Of a DNA stretch of 34,540 nt, positions 21,756-29,874 are shown piece by piece. The DNA lies in the NCBI GenBank assembly GCA_035260525.1, contig DATFVB010000175.1, forward strand, positions 1 through 34,540, written 5' to 3'. Positions within the stretch are counted from its first letter, which is position 1, and every line of letters begins with the position of its first letter. A program made the position numbers and the translations under genes. Origin of the DNA: Thermoanaerobaculia bacterium. GTDB taxonomy: Bacteria > Acidobacteriota > Thermoanaerobaculia > UBA5066 > DATFVB01. Below the pieces are notes generated by a model that was given only the letters and a program-made list of their open reading frames with translations, was not told the origin of the DNA and searched no databases.

Positions 21756-23065
21756 AGAAGGCCGCCGCGACCCCGTGGGAAGAGCGCCAGGAGCAGCTCC
21801 TTTCGGTCGCGGCGGCGAGGAGCTCCCGCGCGACCCGGCCGTACGGCGACCGGACCGAGCGCGACGACCCTTTCCGCGCCGCCTTCGCGCGGGACCGCGA
21901 CCGCATCGTCCACTCGCGGGCCTTCCGGAGGCTCAAGCACAAGACGCAGGTCTTCATCCCGTTCGAGGGGGATCATTTCCGGACCCGGCTCACGCACACG
22001 CTCGAGGTCTCGCAGATCGCCCGCTCCGTCGCCCGCGCACTGGCTCTCAACGAGGACCTGACGGAAGCGATCGCGCTCGGGCACGACCTCGGGCACACCC
22101 CCTTCGGCCATTCCGGGGAGTCGGTGCTCGACGCGCTGCTGCGCGGGCTCGACGCGGGATTCCCCCTGCCGCCCGCGATCGCCGCGGAGACCGGCGCGTT
22201 CAAGCACAACTACCAGTCGGTCCGCGTCGTCGACCGGCTCGAGAAGCGCTACGCGCACCCGGGCCTGAACCTCACCCACGACGTGCGCGAGGGGATCCTC
22301 AAGCACACCTCGTGGAAGCGCGATTTCCCGTTCCCGGTCGAGTTCCCGGAGGGGCTGCGCCTGGGGTCGGGAGGGTCCCTCGAGGCGCAGACCGTGAACT
22401 GGTCCGATGAGATCGCGCAGCAGGCGCACGATCTCGAGGACGGCCTCGCGATGGTGCCGGAGGCGGCGATCGAGGAGCTCGAGATCTCGCGCCGGATCCG
22501 GAAGCAGCGCGGGCTTCCCGCGGATCGAGCGCTCCGCCGGGCGGAGCTCGTCCGCGGCCTCTATCGGGAGATGATCGCCGATCTCGTCACGGCCTCGTCG
22601 GCGCGCGTCGCGGCCTTCGTGGAGAGACGGCGGATCGCGACGCCCGAGGCGTTCGACCGGCTTCGCGACCGTCTCCCCGGGAACCTGATCGGTTTCTCCG
22701 CGGACGGCGGGCGCCGGTACCGCGAGCTCAAGGCGTTCGTCTACGAGAACATCATCCACTCGTTTCCGATCGCCCGGCGGGACGGGCGGGCGCGGCTCGT
22801 CATGCGCGGGCTCTTCGTCGCTTTCCACGACAATCCGCGGCTCCTGCCGGACGACCTGCTCGAGGCGTACGCCGGCGAGGAGGGGATCCGGTTCCTCCGC
22901 CGCGTCGCGCTGCCGGAAGCCGAGCGGGAAGCGCGGAAGCATTACCACCGCAAGCCCCGGTTCCTCCGCACGATCGCGGACCACATCGCGGGGATGACGG
23001 ACAAGTTCGCGCTCTCCGAGTACGAGTCGCTGACGACGGCATTTCCCTCGCAGGGGTCGTTGTGA
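21752..23065 (+). CDS. dgt: Deoxyguanosinetriphosphate triphosphohydrolase-like protein
   Basis: This 437-residue HD-domain dNTPase converts dGTP (or other dNTPs) to the nucleoside and triphosphate. GTG 21752 overlaps the folC stop by 4 nt. The metal site is visible: His in [10 protein letters not shown] (about residues 83-92), HD in [15 protein letters not shown] (about 109-123) and a distal Asp in [12 protein letters not shown]. The lead-in [35 protein letters not shown] is typical of the bacterial dGTPase-like type 2 group. Its role is probably nucleotide-pool control. It ends 13 nt before glyA. Confidence 0.93.
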   Translation: MKKAAATPWEERQEQLLSVAAARSSRATRPYGDRTERDDPFRAAFARDRDRIVHSRAFRRLKHKTQVFIPFEGDHFRTRLTHTLEVSQIARSVARALALNEDLTEAIALGHDLGHTPFGHSGESVLDALLRGLDAGFPLPPAIAAETGAFKHNYQSVRVVDRLEKRYAHPGLNLTHDVREGILKHTSWKRDFPFPVEFPEGLRLGSGGSLEAQTVNWSDEIAQQAHDLEDGLAMVPEAAIEELEISRRIRKQRGLPADRALRRAELVRGLYREMIADLVTASSARVAAFVERRRIATPEAFDRLRDRLPGNLIGFSADGGRRYRELKAFVYENIIHSFPIARRDGRARLVMRGLFVAFHDNPRLLPDDLLEAYAGEEGIRFLRRVALPEAEREARKHYHRKPRFLRTIADHIAGMTDKFALSEYESLTTAFPSQGSL

Positions 23066-23071
23066 AAAGAT
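23063..23071 (+). promoter_or_regulatory. Possible leaderless promoter of glyA
   Basis: TGA followed by AAAGAT fits a weak extended -10 and ends 7 nt before ATG 23079. No Shine-Dalgarno sequence exists in the 13-nt gap, so glyA either uses this or depends on coupling with dgt. Confidence 0.35.
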
Positions 23072-23078
23072 CCCCCGC

Positions 23079-24353
23079 ATGAGCCGGACCCTGACGCCCG
23101 CCTCCTTCCTCTCCCGCGACCTCGAAGTCGCCGATCCCGAAGTGTTCCGCGCGATCCAGGAGGAGGCGCGGCGCCAGAGCGAGAACCTCGAGCTGATCGC
23201 GTCGGAGAACTTCGTCTCCCGGGCCGTCCGGCAGGCGGCCGGCTCGGTGCTCACGAACAAGTACGCGGAGGGCTACCCGGGCCGGCGTTACTACGGCGGC
23301 TGCGAGTTCGTGGACCGCGTCGAGTCGCTCGCGATCGAGCGGGCGAAGGCGCTCTTCTCGGCCGAGCACGCCAACGTCCAGCCGCATTCCGGGTCCCAGG
23401 CGAACATGGCCGTCTACCTGACGGCGCTCTCGGCCGGCGACGTGATCCTCGGCATGAACCTCTCCCACGGCGGCCATCTCACGCACGGCCACCCGCTGTC
23501 GTTCTCCGGGCGCGAGTACAAGGTCGTCGCGTACGGCGTGCGGCGCGAGGACGAGCGGATCGATTACGACGAGCTCGCCGCCCTCGCCCGCGAGCACCGG
23601 CCCAAGCTCATCATCGCGGGAGCGTCCGCGTATTCGCGCATCCTCGATTTCGAGCGGTTCGGCGAGATCGCTCGAGAAGTCGGCGCCGTGCTGATGTGCG
23701 ACATCGCCCACATCGCGGGGCTCGTCGTGGCGGGGCTGCACCCCTCGCCGGTTCCGGTCGCCGAGTACGTCACGACGACGACCCACAAGACGCTCCGCGG
23801 ACCGCGCGGCGGAATGATCCTCTGCCGGTCGGCGTTCCAGAAGGACCTCGACCGCAACGTCTTCCCGGGCGTGCAGGGGGGGCCTCTCGAGCACATCATC
23901 GCGGCGAAGGCCGTCTGCTTCGCCGAAGCGGCCGCTCCCGAGTTTTCGGCGTACCAGCGGCGGATCGTGGAGAACGCCCGCGCGCTCGCGGCGGCGCTCT
24001 CGGCGCGCGGCTGGCGGGTCGTCTCCGGCGGCACCGACACGCATCTCTTCTCGATCGACGTGGGCGCGCGCGGAATCACCGGGAAGGACGCCGAGAAGGC
24101 TCTCGACGCCGCGGGAATCACGGTCAACAAGAACACGATCCCGTTCGACCCGCTCCCGCCGCTCAAGGCGTCGGGGATCCGGATCGGGACGCCGGCGGTG
24201 ACGACGCGGGGGATGGGGGTCGAGGAGATGGAAACCGTCGCGGAGCTGATCGCCGAGGTACTCGCCGCCCCGGCCGACGCCGAGACGGGCCGGCGCGTGC
24301 GCGGGAGGGTGCGCGAGCTTTGCGGGGCCTTTCCGCTGGACGCGGCGGAGTGA
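23079..24353 (+). CDS. glyA: Serine hydroxymethyltransferase
   Basis: This 424-residue PLP enzyme interconverts serine and glycine while loading one-carbon units on tetrahydrofolate. Signature segments are [16 protein letters not shown] (about 28-43), [44 protein letters not shown] and the PLP-lysine motif [16 protein letters not shown] (about 228-243). It sits directly downstream of folC and dgt, a sensible folate and nucleotide neighbourhood. A hairpin 13 nt after the stop may mark the end of the transcript. Confidence 0.97.
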   Translation: MSRTLTPASFLSRDLEVADPEVFRAIQEEARRQSENLELIASENFVSRAVRQAAGSVLTNKYAEGYPGRRYYGGCEFVDRVESLAIERAKALFSAEHANVQPHSGSQANMAVYLTALSAGDVILGMNLSHGGHLTHGHPLSFSGREYKVVAYGVRREDERIDYDELAALAREHRPKLIIAGASAYSRILDFERFGEIAREVGAVLMCDIAHIAGLVVAGLHPSPVPVAEYVTTTTHKTLRGPRGGMILCRSAFQKDLDRNVFPGVQGGPLEHIIAAKAVCFAEAAAPEFSAYQRRIVENARALAAALSARGWRVVSGGTDTHLFSIDVGARGITGKDAEKALDAAGITVNKNTIPFDPLPPLKASGIRIGTPAVTTRGMGVEEMETVAELIAEVLAAPADAETGRRVRGRVRELCGAFPLDAAE

Positions 24354-24366
24354 CGGAGCTCGAACG

Positions 24367-24384
24367 TCCGGCCTGACGGCCGGA
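24367..24384 (+). terminator. Hairpin after glyA (weak terminator candidate)
   Basis: TCCGGCC (24367-24373) and GGCCGGA (24378-24384) form a perfect 7-bp stem with loop TGAC, followed by AATCAGGAATC, not a T-tract. It may be a rho-dependent or 3'-stabilising structure. Confidence 0.4.
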
Positions 24385-24432
24385 AATCAGGAATCGCCTT
24401 TGGCGTTCCGGGGCGTCTTGCACGGTGGTGTC

Positions 24433-24762
24433 ATGAAAATCGACGAACTGGCGGCGGCGGTAGGGCTCGGACGCGTGCGAATCACGAACCGGGCGGACGA
24501 GGAGCTCCATTCGCACCGCCTCACGATCGACCAGGTCTGCGCGGCCGTCGCGCACGGCGAGATCGTCGAGGAGCTCGCGGCCGATGCGGGCCCCTATCCG
24601 GCCTGCCGCGTCGCCGCGAAGCTCGCGGACGGGGAGCCGATGGAGGCCGTCTGGGCCTGGAACGCCCGGACGGGGTGGACCGTGCTGATCAACGCGTACC
24701 GCATCGCCCGCCCGGAAGGCGGCGGCCGGGAGGAGAAATCGGATGAAGTGGCCGTTCGATAA
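24433..24762 (+). CDS. DUF4258 family protein (possible MqsR-like toxin)
   Basis: This is a 109-residue protein with ATG 24433 (MKIDELAAAVGLGRVRITNRADEELHSHRLTIDQVC). The core HSHRLTIDQVCAAVAHGEIVEELAADAGPYPACRVAAKLADGEPMEAVWAWNARTGWTVLINAYRI matches DUF4258. In that family an N-terminal His and a Y/R-rich final strand recall small RNase-type toxins. It overlaps the YgiT-type zinc-finger gene by 20 nt, the arrangement seen in toxin/antitoxin-like pairs across many genomes. An upstream TTG could extend it by 11 residues. The ribosome-binding site is poor, which would keep toxin level low. Toxicity is inferred, not shown. Confidence 0.75.
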   Translation: MKIDELAAAVGLGRVRITNRADEELHSHRLTIDQVCAAVAHGEIVEELAADAGPYPACRVAAKLADGEPMEAVWAWNARTGWTVLINAYRIARPEGGGREEKSDEVAVR

Positions 24763-24988
24763 GTGCCCGCTCTGCGGCGGGGAGCTGGTCGACCGCATCG
24801 TCGAGAAGCTCCTGCGGGGCGGTGTCGACACCGCGGTGCTGAAGGTCCAGGCCGAGGTCTGCGCCCGCTGCGCCGGCCGGATCTACACGCAGAAGGCGAT
24901 TCGCCAGTTCGAGGCGGTGCGCGCCCGGCTGGAGAAGAAGGAGACGGCGGGGTTGCAGCCGGTCGGCCGCACCTTCCACGTGCTGTAA
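24743..24988 (+). CDS. YgiT-type zinc-finger protein (possible antitoxin)
   Basis: This is an 81-residue protein with the four-cysteine zinc ribbon CPLCGG (residues 8-13) and CARCAG (about 40-45), followed by a helix ending in RTFHVL. This is the MqsA/YgiT N-terminal type domain without the C-terminal HTH of MqsA, so self-repression of the operon is not expected from this protein. GGAGGAGAAA gives it a much stronger ribosome-binding site than its partner, fitting an antitoxin made in excess. Its stop is followed by repeats B4 and A3. Confidence 0.8.
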   Translation: MKWPFDKCPLCGGELVDRIVEKLLRGGVDTAVLKVQAEVCARCAGRIYTQKAIRQFEAVRARLEKKETAGLQPVGRTFHVL

Positions 24989-24994
24989 GCCGGC

Positions 24995-25113
24995 GCGGCG
25001 ATGCATCGAGCCGGACGGGCGCGTGCGGCCGGCGTCTCCTTCCGACGTACGTTTTCAGTACGCCTGCGGTCGCCGCCGGCCACCCGCATCCCGTCGGGTT
25101 CGCGCCTCGCCGC
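24995..25113 (+). repeat. B-family structured repeat, copy B4
   Basis: The element starts 6 nt after the zinc-finger gene stop. GCGGCGA (24995-25001) pairs with TCGCCGC (25107-25113). The middle stem GGCCGGCG (25027-25034) pairs with CGCCGGCC (25074-25081), and the tip CGTAC (25046-25050) with GTACG (25058-25062). Its middle stem again differs from all other copies. The left and right outer blocks are nearly identical to B3. Confidence 0.78.
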
Positions 25114-25164
25114 GCCTCAAGGTTGCTCTCGATTCGAGGAGCCGGACATACCTTGTCATCCCGA

Positions 25165-25502
25165 CCGTCGCGGGAGCTTGCTCGGGGAACGGGAGCGCGT
25201 GGCGGCTGCGCGGCTCGTCGAACCTCCCTCATCCGGCGGCCTACGGCCGCCGCCTTCTCCCGGCGGGAGAAGTCGCGCGGTGGCGTCGCTTAGGGACGCA
25301 GCCTTGTGTCGACTCGACCGCGCAACCGCCACCCCCTCGCTGGCGCTCCCGCTCCCGCATCGCGGAGCTTTCGCCTCGGTGGCTCGCACACGGGCGTGCG
25401 CGGCGATCGGCGCGCGCGGCGCTCCCGCGCCGGCCGCTTCGCGGCGGCGACTCATGTCGCCCGCTGGATATCCTTCGGCGAAAGCTTTCCGCGATGCGAG
25501 GG
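25165..25502 (+). repeat. A-family structured repeat with insertions, copy A3
   Basis: Module 1 has ends CCGTCGCGGGAGC (from 25165) and GCTCCCGCATCGCGG (to 25365), but its tip is replaced by an 87-bp block (25224-25310). Module 2 has CGCATCGCGG (25356-25365) pairing with CCGCGATGCG (25489-25498), and the inner stem AGCTTTCGCC (25366-25375) pairing perfectly with GGCGAAAGCT (25477-25486) across about 100 bp. That inner stem sequence is unrelated to A2 and A4. Nothing else in 24989-25554 looks like a gene. Confidence 0.7.
25224..25310 (+). repeat. Triple-hairpin block nested in repeat A3
   Basis: This block is absent from A2 and A4 at the same point. It carries CGGCGGCC/GGCCGCCG (25234-25252), CTTCTCCC/GGGAGAAG (25254-25272) and a short GCGTC/GACGC hairpin. 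The first part (CCCTCATCCGG, then CTTCTCCC) resembles common proteobacterial REP-like sequences. It interrupts the A tip exactly at the loop. Confidence 0.6.
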
Positions 25503-25554
25503 GCCCCGGGGATTTCGCATCCGGGCCCGTCTCGCGGTGGCCGCTCCGGGCGAT

Positions 25555-26304
25555 CTACCCTCGCGGGGCCGCCTGCTCCGTCCTCCGAGCCGCCTTCGCC
25601 TCGCGCCGCATCCGCAGCCGGATCCTCAGCAGGTCCCGCACCGTCGGCGCCAGGTCGCGGAAGACCGATACTTTCGATTCCGGCGAGTTAAACCAGAGGA
25701 CCGGGACCTCGGCGATCGGGATCCCCCGCGCGCGCGCGATCGCGAGGATCTCCACGTCCCACGCGAACCGGTCGATCCGCGCCGCCGCGAAGAGGTCGCG
25801 CGCCACGGCGCCGTCGAACAGTTTGAATCCGCACTGCGTGTCCCGGATCCCCGGCACGGAGAGCGTCCGGACGATCCGGTTGAAGACCTTGCCGAGGGCG
25901 CGCCGGTACCACGCCTGGCGGCGGCGGACCGTCGCCTCGTCGATCGCGCGCGATCCGATCGCGAGCGGCGCCCCGGCGTCGCGGAGCTTCGTCCACTCCT
26001 CGATCGGCGTCGAGAGGTCGGCGTCGCTCACGAGGACCCGTTCTCCGCGCGACCGCCGCACGCCCTCCCGGATCGCCGCTCCCTTGCCGCGGTTGGCGGG
26101 AAGGACGACGACTTCGACGGGAATGCCCCCCGCGGAGCCGGCGGCTCGGGCCGCCTCGGCCGTGCGGTCGGCGGAGCCGTCGTCGACGACGACGATCTCC
26201 CATCCGGTCTCTCCCGCGCTCGCGACGTATTCGCCGATCCTCGCGAGCGTGGCGGGGAGGCGGCGCTCCTCGTTGTAGGCGGGAACGACGACGGAGAGCC
26301 TCAC
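25555..26304 (-). CDS. Family 2 glycosyltransferase (dolichyl-phosphate-glucosyltransferase-like)
   Basis: This is a 249-residue GT-A fold enzyme. GTG 26304 overlaps the methyltransferase stop and gives VRLSVVVPAYNEERRLPATLARI at once. Nucleotide-sugar site VVDDGSADRT (about 39-48), LPANRGKGAAIREGV, metal-binding VSDADLSTP (about 88-96) and DTQCGFKLF (about 150-158) match the Alg5/DPM-like group. That group transfers a hexose to a polyprenyl phosphate. No membrane segment is present, so it probably works at the membrane surface. It is the last gene of the four-gene operon. Confidence 0.9.
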   Translation of the reverse strand: MRLSVVVPAYNEERRLPATLARIGEYVASAGETGWEIVVVDDGSADRTAEAARAAGSAGGIPVEVVVLPANRGKGAAIREGVRRSRGERVLVSDADLSTPIEEWTKLRDAGAPLAIGSRAIDEATVRRRQAWYRRALGKVFNRIVRTLSVPGIRDTQCGFKLFDGAVARDLFAAARIDRFAWDVEILAIARARGIPIAEVPVLWFNSPESKVSVFRDLAPTVRDLLRIRLRMRREAKAARRTEQAAPRG

Positions 26305-26984
26305 GCGGGCTCCGCCTCGATGACGAACTGATAGCCGAAAAGCGCCGGCCAGAGCCGGGCGGCGGACGAGAAGAGCGCGCGCGAGGGCGCACGGAGTGGG
26401 GCGCGGCCGAGAACCGGGAGCGGGAGCTCGGCCGGAATCGGCGTCGCCCGGACGCGGCGGATACGGAACCCGCCGCCCTCGACCAGGCGGCGGGCGCTCC
26501 GGCGCGTGTAGAAGCGCAGGTGGGTGCGGTCGAGGATCCCCGCGTCGGCGTACTCGAACCGGCCCGCGAGGAGGGAGATCCGCACCGCGACGTTCGCCAC
26601 GTTCGGGAGCGAGACGAGGAGGAGCCCGTCCGGAGCGATCCATTCCCGGACCCGCGCGAGCACGGACTCGGGATCCGCGACGTGCTCGAGGACGTCTGCG
26701 CAGACGACGACGTCGAAGCGGCGGCTCCAGGAGAGTTCGCCGGAGACCGACGCGGCCACCCACTCGTCGTAGGCGCCGATCGGAGGCCGCGCCGACGGAT
26801 CGGCCTCGACCCCCGCGACGTGCGAGAAATGGCCGGCGACCGCCTTTCCGAGGTGCCCGGCGCCCGCGCCGAGGTCGAGCATCGTCCGGCCGGGAGGAAG
26901 CGCGAGCAGGAGCCGCCGGAGGCGATCGTGCGACGAGCCGGGGATCTCTTTCCAGCGGTAGCGGGACGCGTCCGCGACGGTCAG
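26301..26984 (-). CDS. SAM-dependent methyltransferase, probable CTG start
   Basis: This is a 227-residue class I methyltransferase. Motif I MLDLGAGAGHLGKAVAG (about 34-50), VEADPSARPP, and FDVVVCADVLEHVADPESVL (about 87-106, motif IV) are followed by a Methyltransf_11/23-type C-terminal half with IAPDGLLLVSLPNVANVAVRI and HLRFYTRRSARRLVEGGGF. No ATG, GTG or TTG lies upstream in frame near the domain. CTG 26984 forms a CTGA overlap with the RDD gene stop, like the other junctions of this operon, and GGGAG lies 8 nt upstream. The first in-frame ATG would cut into motif I. Its substrate is probably a lipid, polyprenyl or sugar intermediate, by context only. Confidence 0.82.
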   Translation of the reverse strand: MTVADASRYRWKEIPGSSHDRLRRLLLALPPGRTMLDLGAGAGHLGKAVAGHFSHVAGVEADPSARPPIGAYDEWVAASVSGELSWSRRFDVVVCADVLEHVADPESVLARVREWIAPDGLLLVSLPNVANVAVRISLLAGRFEYADAGILDRTHLRFYTRRSARRLVEGGGFRIRRVRATPIPAELPLPVLGRAPLRAPSRALFSSAARLWPALFGYQFVIEAEPA

Positions 26985-27637
26985 GCGGCCGGCTCCCGCT
27001 GCGGGACGAGCGGTCGTCCGGAGAGGATGTCCGCGGGCGTCCGCCGGCGCCGGTCGAAGAGGATCGTCGCGAGCGGAAGCCCCGCGAGCGCGGCTGTCGC
27101 GGCGGTCGCCGCCCAGCGGACGACGGAGGTCGCCAGCGGCGGCTTTTCGCCTTCGGGGTCCTCGGCCGACAGGTCCGCGAGCGCCATGCCCGGGGTCCGG
27201 CCGAAGAGGACGAGCGTCGGGACGACGAGGAAGAAAGAGAGGAGCAGGGCAAAAAGCGCGCACCAGAGCCACCCGATTCCCGGCGGGGACCGCCGCACGA
27301 GCGCGGCCGCACCGAGAAAGCTCGCGCCGGCGACGATGCCGCACGCCGCGGCGTCCGCGACGAATGCCGTCAGCCGCGGTCCGGCGGGGGCGGCGAGGAG
27401 GATCGGCTCGGGCGCCTCGGCCGCGGGCGGCGGCTCGTCGCCGAAGAGCGAGACGCTCTCCGGCGCCGCGGCGGCGGCGGCGCCCCGCTCGGCTTCCGCG
27501 CCGGGGAACAGCGCGGGCGGGTGGTGGATCAGGACGCGGCCGAGCGGATCGTCGGGCGCTCCGCCGAGATCCCCTTCGAGATCCGGCGAAGGGTCGCCGG
27601 ACCACAGCTCGGGCTCGTCGGGATCGCGGCGTTTCAC
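26981..27637 (-). CDS. RDD family membrane protein
   Basis: This 218-residue protein has a soluble, Pro/Ala-rich and acidic N-terminal half (about 1-85) and then an RDD domain with three hydrophobic helices (about 92-115, 121-140, 165-190). The family marks GPRLTAFVADAAACG (Arg then Asp) and LFGRTPGMALADLSA are visible. RDD proteins have been linked to transport and small-molecule export; the function here is unknown. GTG 27637 overlaps the TPR gene stop by 4 nt and its own stop overlaps the methyltransferase start. Confidence 0.8.
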   Translation of the reverse strand: MKRRDPDEPELWSGDPSPDLEGDLGGAPDDPLGRVLIHHPPALFPGAEAERGAAAAAAPESVSLFGDEPPPAAEAPEPILLAAPAGPRLTAFVADAAACGIVAGASFLGAAALVRRSPPGIGWLWCALFALLLSFFLVVPTLVLFGRTPGMALADLSAEDPEGEKPPLATSVVRWAATAATAALAGLPLATILFDRRRRTPADILSGRPLVPQREPAA

Positions 27638-29838
27638 GGCCGCGGTCGGAGGTACTTCAAATAGACGCGCGCGAGGAGGTCCGCGGGCTTCTTGAGATAG
27701 CGTTCCGCGAACGCCTTCTGGCGCTTCGACAGGGCGTCGTCCGGGTCCACGCCCAGCGCGTCGCCGAACGCCTTCGAGGCCCGGTCGTACAGGTTGTTCT
27801 GCAGCGCGATCACTCCCTGGTTGTAATAGCAGCGAACGAGATACGACTTCACGTCCGCGTTCTGATGGTCGGCCTGGTAGAGCCGCCAGAGGATGGGAAG
27901 CGCGGAGTCGTAGTCCCCGTCGTTGAAGAGCTTCACGGCGGGGGAGATCTCCTGCACCTTCTCGGCGGCCTGCGCCATTTCCCGCTTGATGTCGGCGTCG
28001 TCCGGGTAGGCGATCGCGCTCTGGTGGAACCCCGTGAGCGCCGCGATGTAGCGATGGTCGGCGAGCGCCTGCTCGGCCTCCTGCCGCTGCGCCGCGGCGT
28101 TGGCCGGGGGGGGCGTTCCCGGCGTGGCGGGAGGGGGCGCGTTCTCGGCGGCCGGCGGCGGGGTCGCGGGGCCGAAGTTCGCGAGCATCTTCTGCGCCCG
28201 CGCGTAGTACGGGCTCGAGGGAGGGACGCGCATCAGCGCGTCGCGGGCATCGTCGACCTTTCCTTCCTGGAAGAGACGGGTCGCTTCGGCGATCGGGTTG
28301 GGCGCCGTGGCGCTCTTCGCCGGAGCCGGCGGAGGCGCACCCGCTCCGCGCGGCCGCAACACGAGGAAGAGCCCGATCCCGATCGCCACGGCGAGGGCCG
28401 CGACCGCGATCGGGAGGACGGGGATCCGGCGGCGGGCGGCCGGCCGCGGCGCAACGGCGGTCCGCCGGCCCTCTTCGGCCGCGGCCTCCTCCTCTTCGGC
28501 GAGCACGTCCCCGGCCGGGGCGGTCGCCGACAGGTCGTACGACACGGCCGGACGCGCGAGATCCTCTTCGATGCGGTGGAGGTACGACCGCGCGGTCGCC
28601 TCGTTCTCGTCGATGGCGAGGACCTCGAGGAACTTCTCGCGCGCCTCCTTCGGCTGGCCCGACTCGTAGAGCGTGCGGCCCTGCTTGATCGCCTCCGAGA
28701 CCCGCCGATGCGTCTCCACGAGGCGCGTGCGCGCGTTCTCGATCCTCGATGCGGCCTCGGGGTTGCTGAGATCGGAGAGGAAGACGCGGGACCAGACCTC
28801 GATCGCGCCCTGCTGGTCGCCCTTCTCGGAGAGCCGATCGCCCTCGTCGAGGAGCCGCCGGATCTCGGGGGAGGCGGCCGACGTCGGCGCCGCCGGGGGC
28901 GCCGGCTCCTGGAGGGAGATCTCCGGGGCCGTCGTGTTCCAGAAATCCGCGAAGCTCGAGGGCTCGGGGGCGGGCGGCTCCGAGCCCGGGGCCGAAGGGC
29001 TCGGCATCGGCGACCACTCCTCCCCGGGGGGCATCTCGAGCGAAAGCGAGTCGAGCGCGACCGGTCCGGTCGCCTCGGAAGGAGGCGCCGGCGGCGTCGA
29101 CGGCTCCGGGGCCGGCGGCACCGGAGCGAACCCGAACGGCTCGGCGGCCGGCTCGGCCGCGTTCTCGAAGGTGCCGAAAGGAAATTCGAAGGAGGGCATC
29201 TCCGGCTCCTCCGGCGCGGGCGTCGCGTCCGGGATCGGGACGGCCGTCGGAGCGGTCGCCTCCTGGAGGCGTTCGGCGAGCTTTTCGACCTCGGGGTGTT
29301 CCGGATCGAGGCTCCGCATGCGCTCGAAATTGCGGCGCGCCTCGTCGACCTGCCCGGACTCGAGGGCGAAGAGCGCGCGCTGGCGGAAATTCTCGACGTG
29401 CGGCTGGAGCTCCTTCTTTCGCGTCGCCTTTTCCAGGATCTCCCGCGCGTCGTTGTTTCCCGGAAGGACCGAAAGCACGCGGTTCGAGGCTTCGATCGCG
29501 CGGTCGAAATCGCGGTCGGCGTACGCCTCGATTGCCGAGATGAGGAGCTTGTCGGGCGCGGTGGCGCCGAGCTTCTCCATCGGTGTGAGCGTCTCGGCGA
29601 CGTACGACTCGAGCTCCGCGAGGTCCACCGGCGCATTCGAGTCGCGCGCTTTCTCGAGCAGGCGCTTGGCGGGGACGAACCGGGGGTCCATCTTCAGGAT
29701 GAAATCGCAGCCGACCGCGCAATCTTCGGTCTTCCCCGCCTTGAACAGATTGAGCGAGTGGCGGAAGGTCGACAGGATCTTTTCCCGGACTTCCCTGGGG
29801 AGCCCCGGATTGCCGGGATAAGCGATATTGTCGGCCAT
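27634..29838 (-). CDS. Membrane-anchored TPR protein
   Basis: This is a 734-residue protein. N-terminal TPR-like helices (about 15-195, with ILKMDPRFVPAKRLLEKA and ALFALESGQVDEARRNFERMRSLDPEHPEVEKL) are followed by a Pro/Glu-rich linker (about 200-320) and further repeats (about 325-425). One transmembrane helix (about 472-494) and an outer part follow. The outer part has a Pro/Ala stretch and C-terminal TPRs (about 580-715, including YDRASKAFGDALGVDPDDALSKRQKAFAERYLKK). It probably scaffolds an envelope complex. It is the first gene of the TPR/RDD/methyltransferase/glycosyltransferase operon. ATG 29838 has no Shine-Dalgarno sequence, but an extended -10 lies 12 nt upstream. Confidence 0.88.
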   Translation of the reverse strand: MADNIAYPGNPGLPREVREKILSTFRHSLNLFKAGKTEDCAVGCDFILKMDPRFVPAKRLLEKARDSNAPVDLAELESYVAETLTPMEKLGATAPDKLLISAIEAYADRDFDRAIEASNRVLSVLPGNNDAREILEKATRKKELQPHVENFRQRALFALESGQVDEARRNFERMRSLDPEHPEVEKLAERLQEATAPTAVPIPDATPAPEEPEMPSFEFPFGTFENAAEPAAEPFGFAPVPPAPEPSTPPAPPSEATGPVALDSLSLEMPPGEEWSPMPSPSAPGSEPPAPEPSSFADFWNTTAPEISLQEPAPPAAPTSAASPEIRRLLDEGDRLSEKGDQQGAIEVWSRVFLSDLSNPEAASRIENARTRLVETHRRVSEAIKQGRTLYESGQPKEAREKFLEVLAIDENEATARSYLHRIEEDLARPAVSYDLSATAPAGDVLAEEEEAAAEEGRRTAVAPRPAARRRIPVLPIAVAALAVAIGIGLFLVLRPRGAGAPPPAPAKSATAPNPIAEATRLFQEGKVDDARDALMRVPPSSPYYARAQKMLANFGPATPPPAAENAPPPATPGTPPPANAAAQRQEAEQALADHRYIAALTGFHQSAIAYPDDADIKREMAQAAEKVQEISPAVKLFNDGDYDSALPILWRLYQADHQNADVKSYLVRCYYNQGVIALQNNLYDRASKAFGDALGVDPDDALSKRQKAFAERYLKKPADLLARVYLKYLRPRP

Positions 29839-29850
29839 CGAAGTCCGGCA

Positions 29851-29859
29851 AGAATAGCA
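29851..29859 (-). promoter_or_regulatory. Extended -10 promoter of the TPR operon
   Basis: On the minus strand TGC plus TATTCT lies 12 nt before ATG 29838, giving a leader of about 5 nt. A weak TTCAAT sits 17 bp upstream. The box is within 36 bp of the divergent ftcD start. Confidence 0.6.
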
Positions 29860-29874
29860 AAGCGAGGTGGGAAA

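Noticed and set aside
24989-25554. CRISPR array
   Set aside because: The repeats are long, palindromic, few and irregularly spaced, with no short unique spacers and no cas genes.
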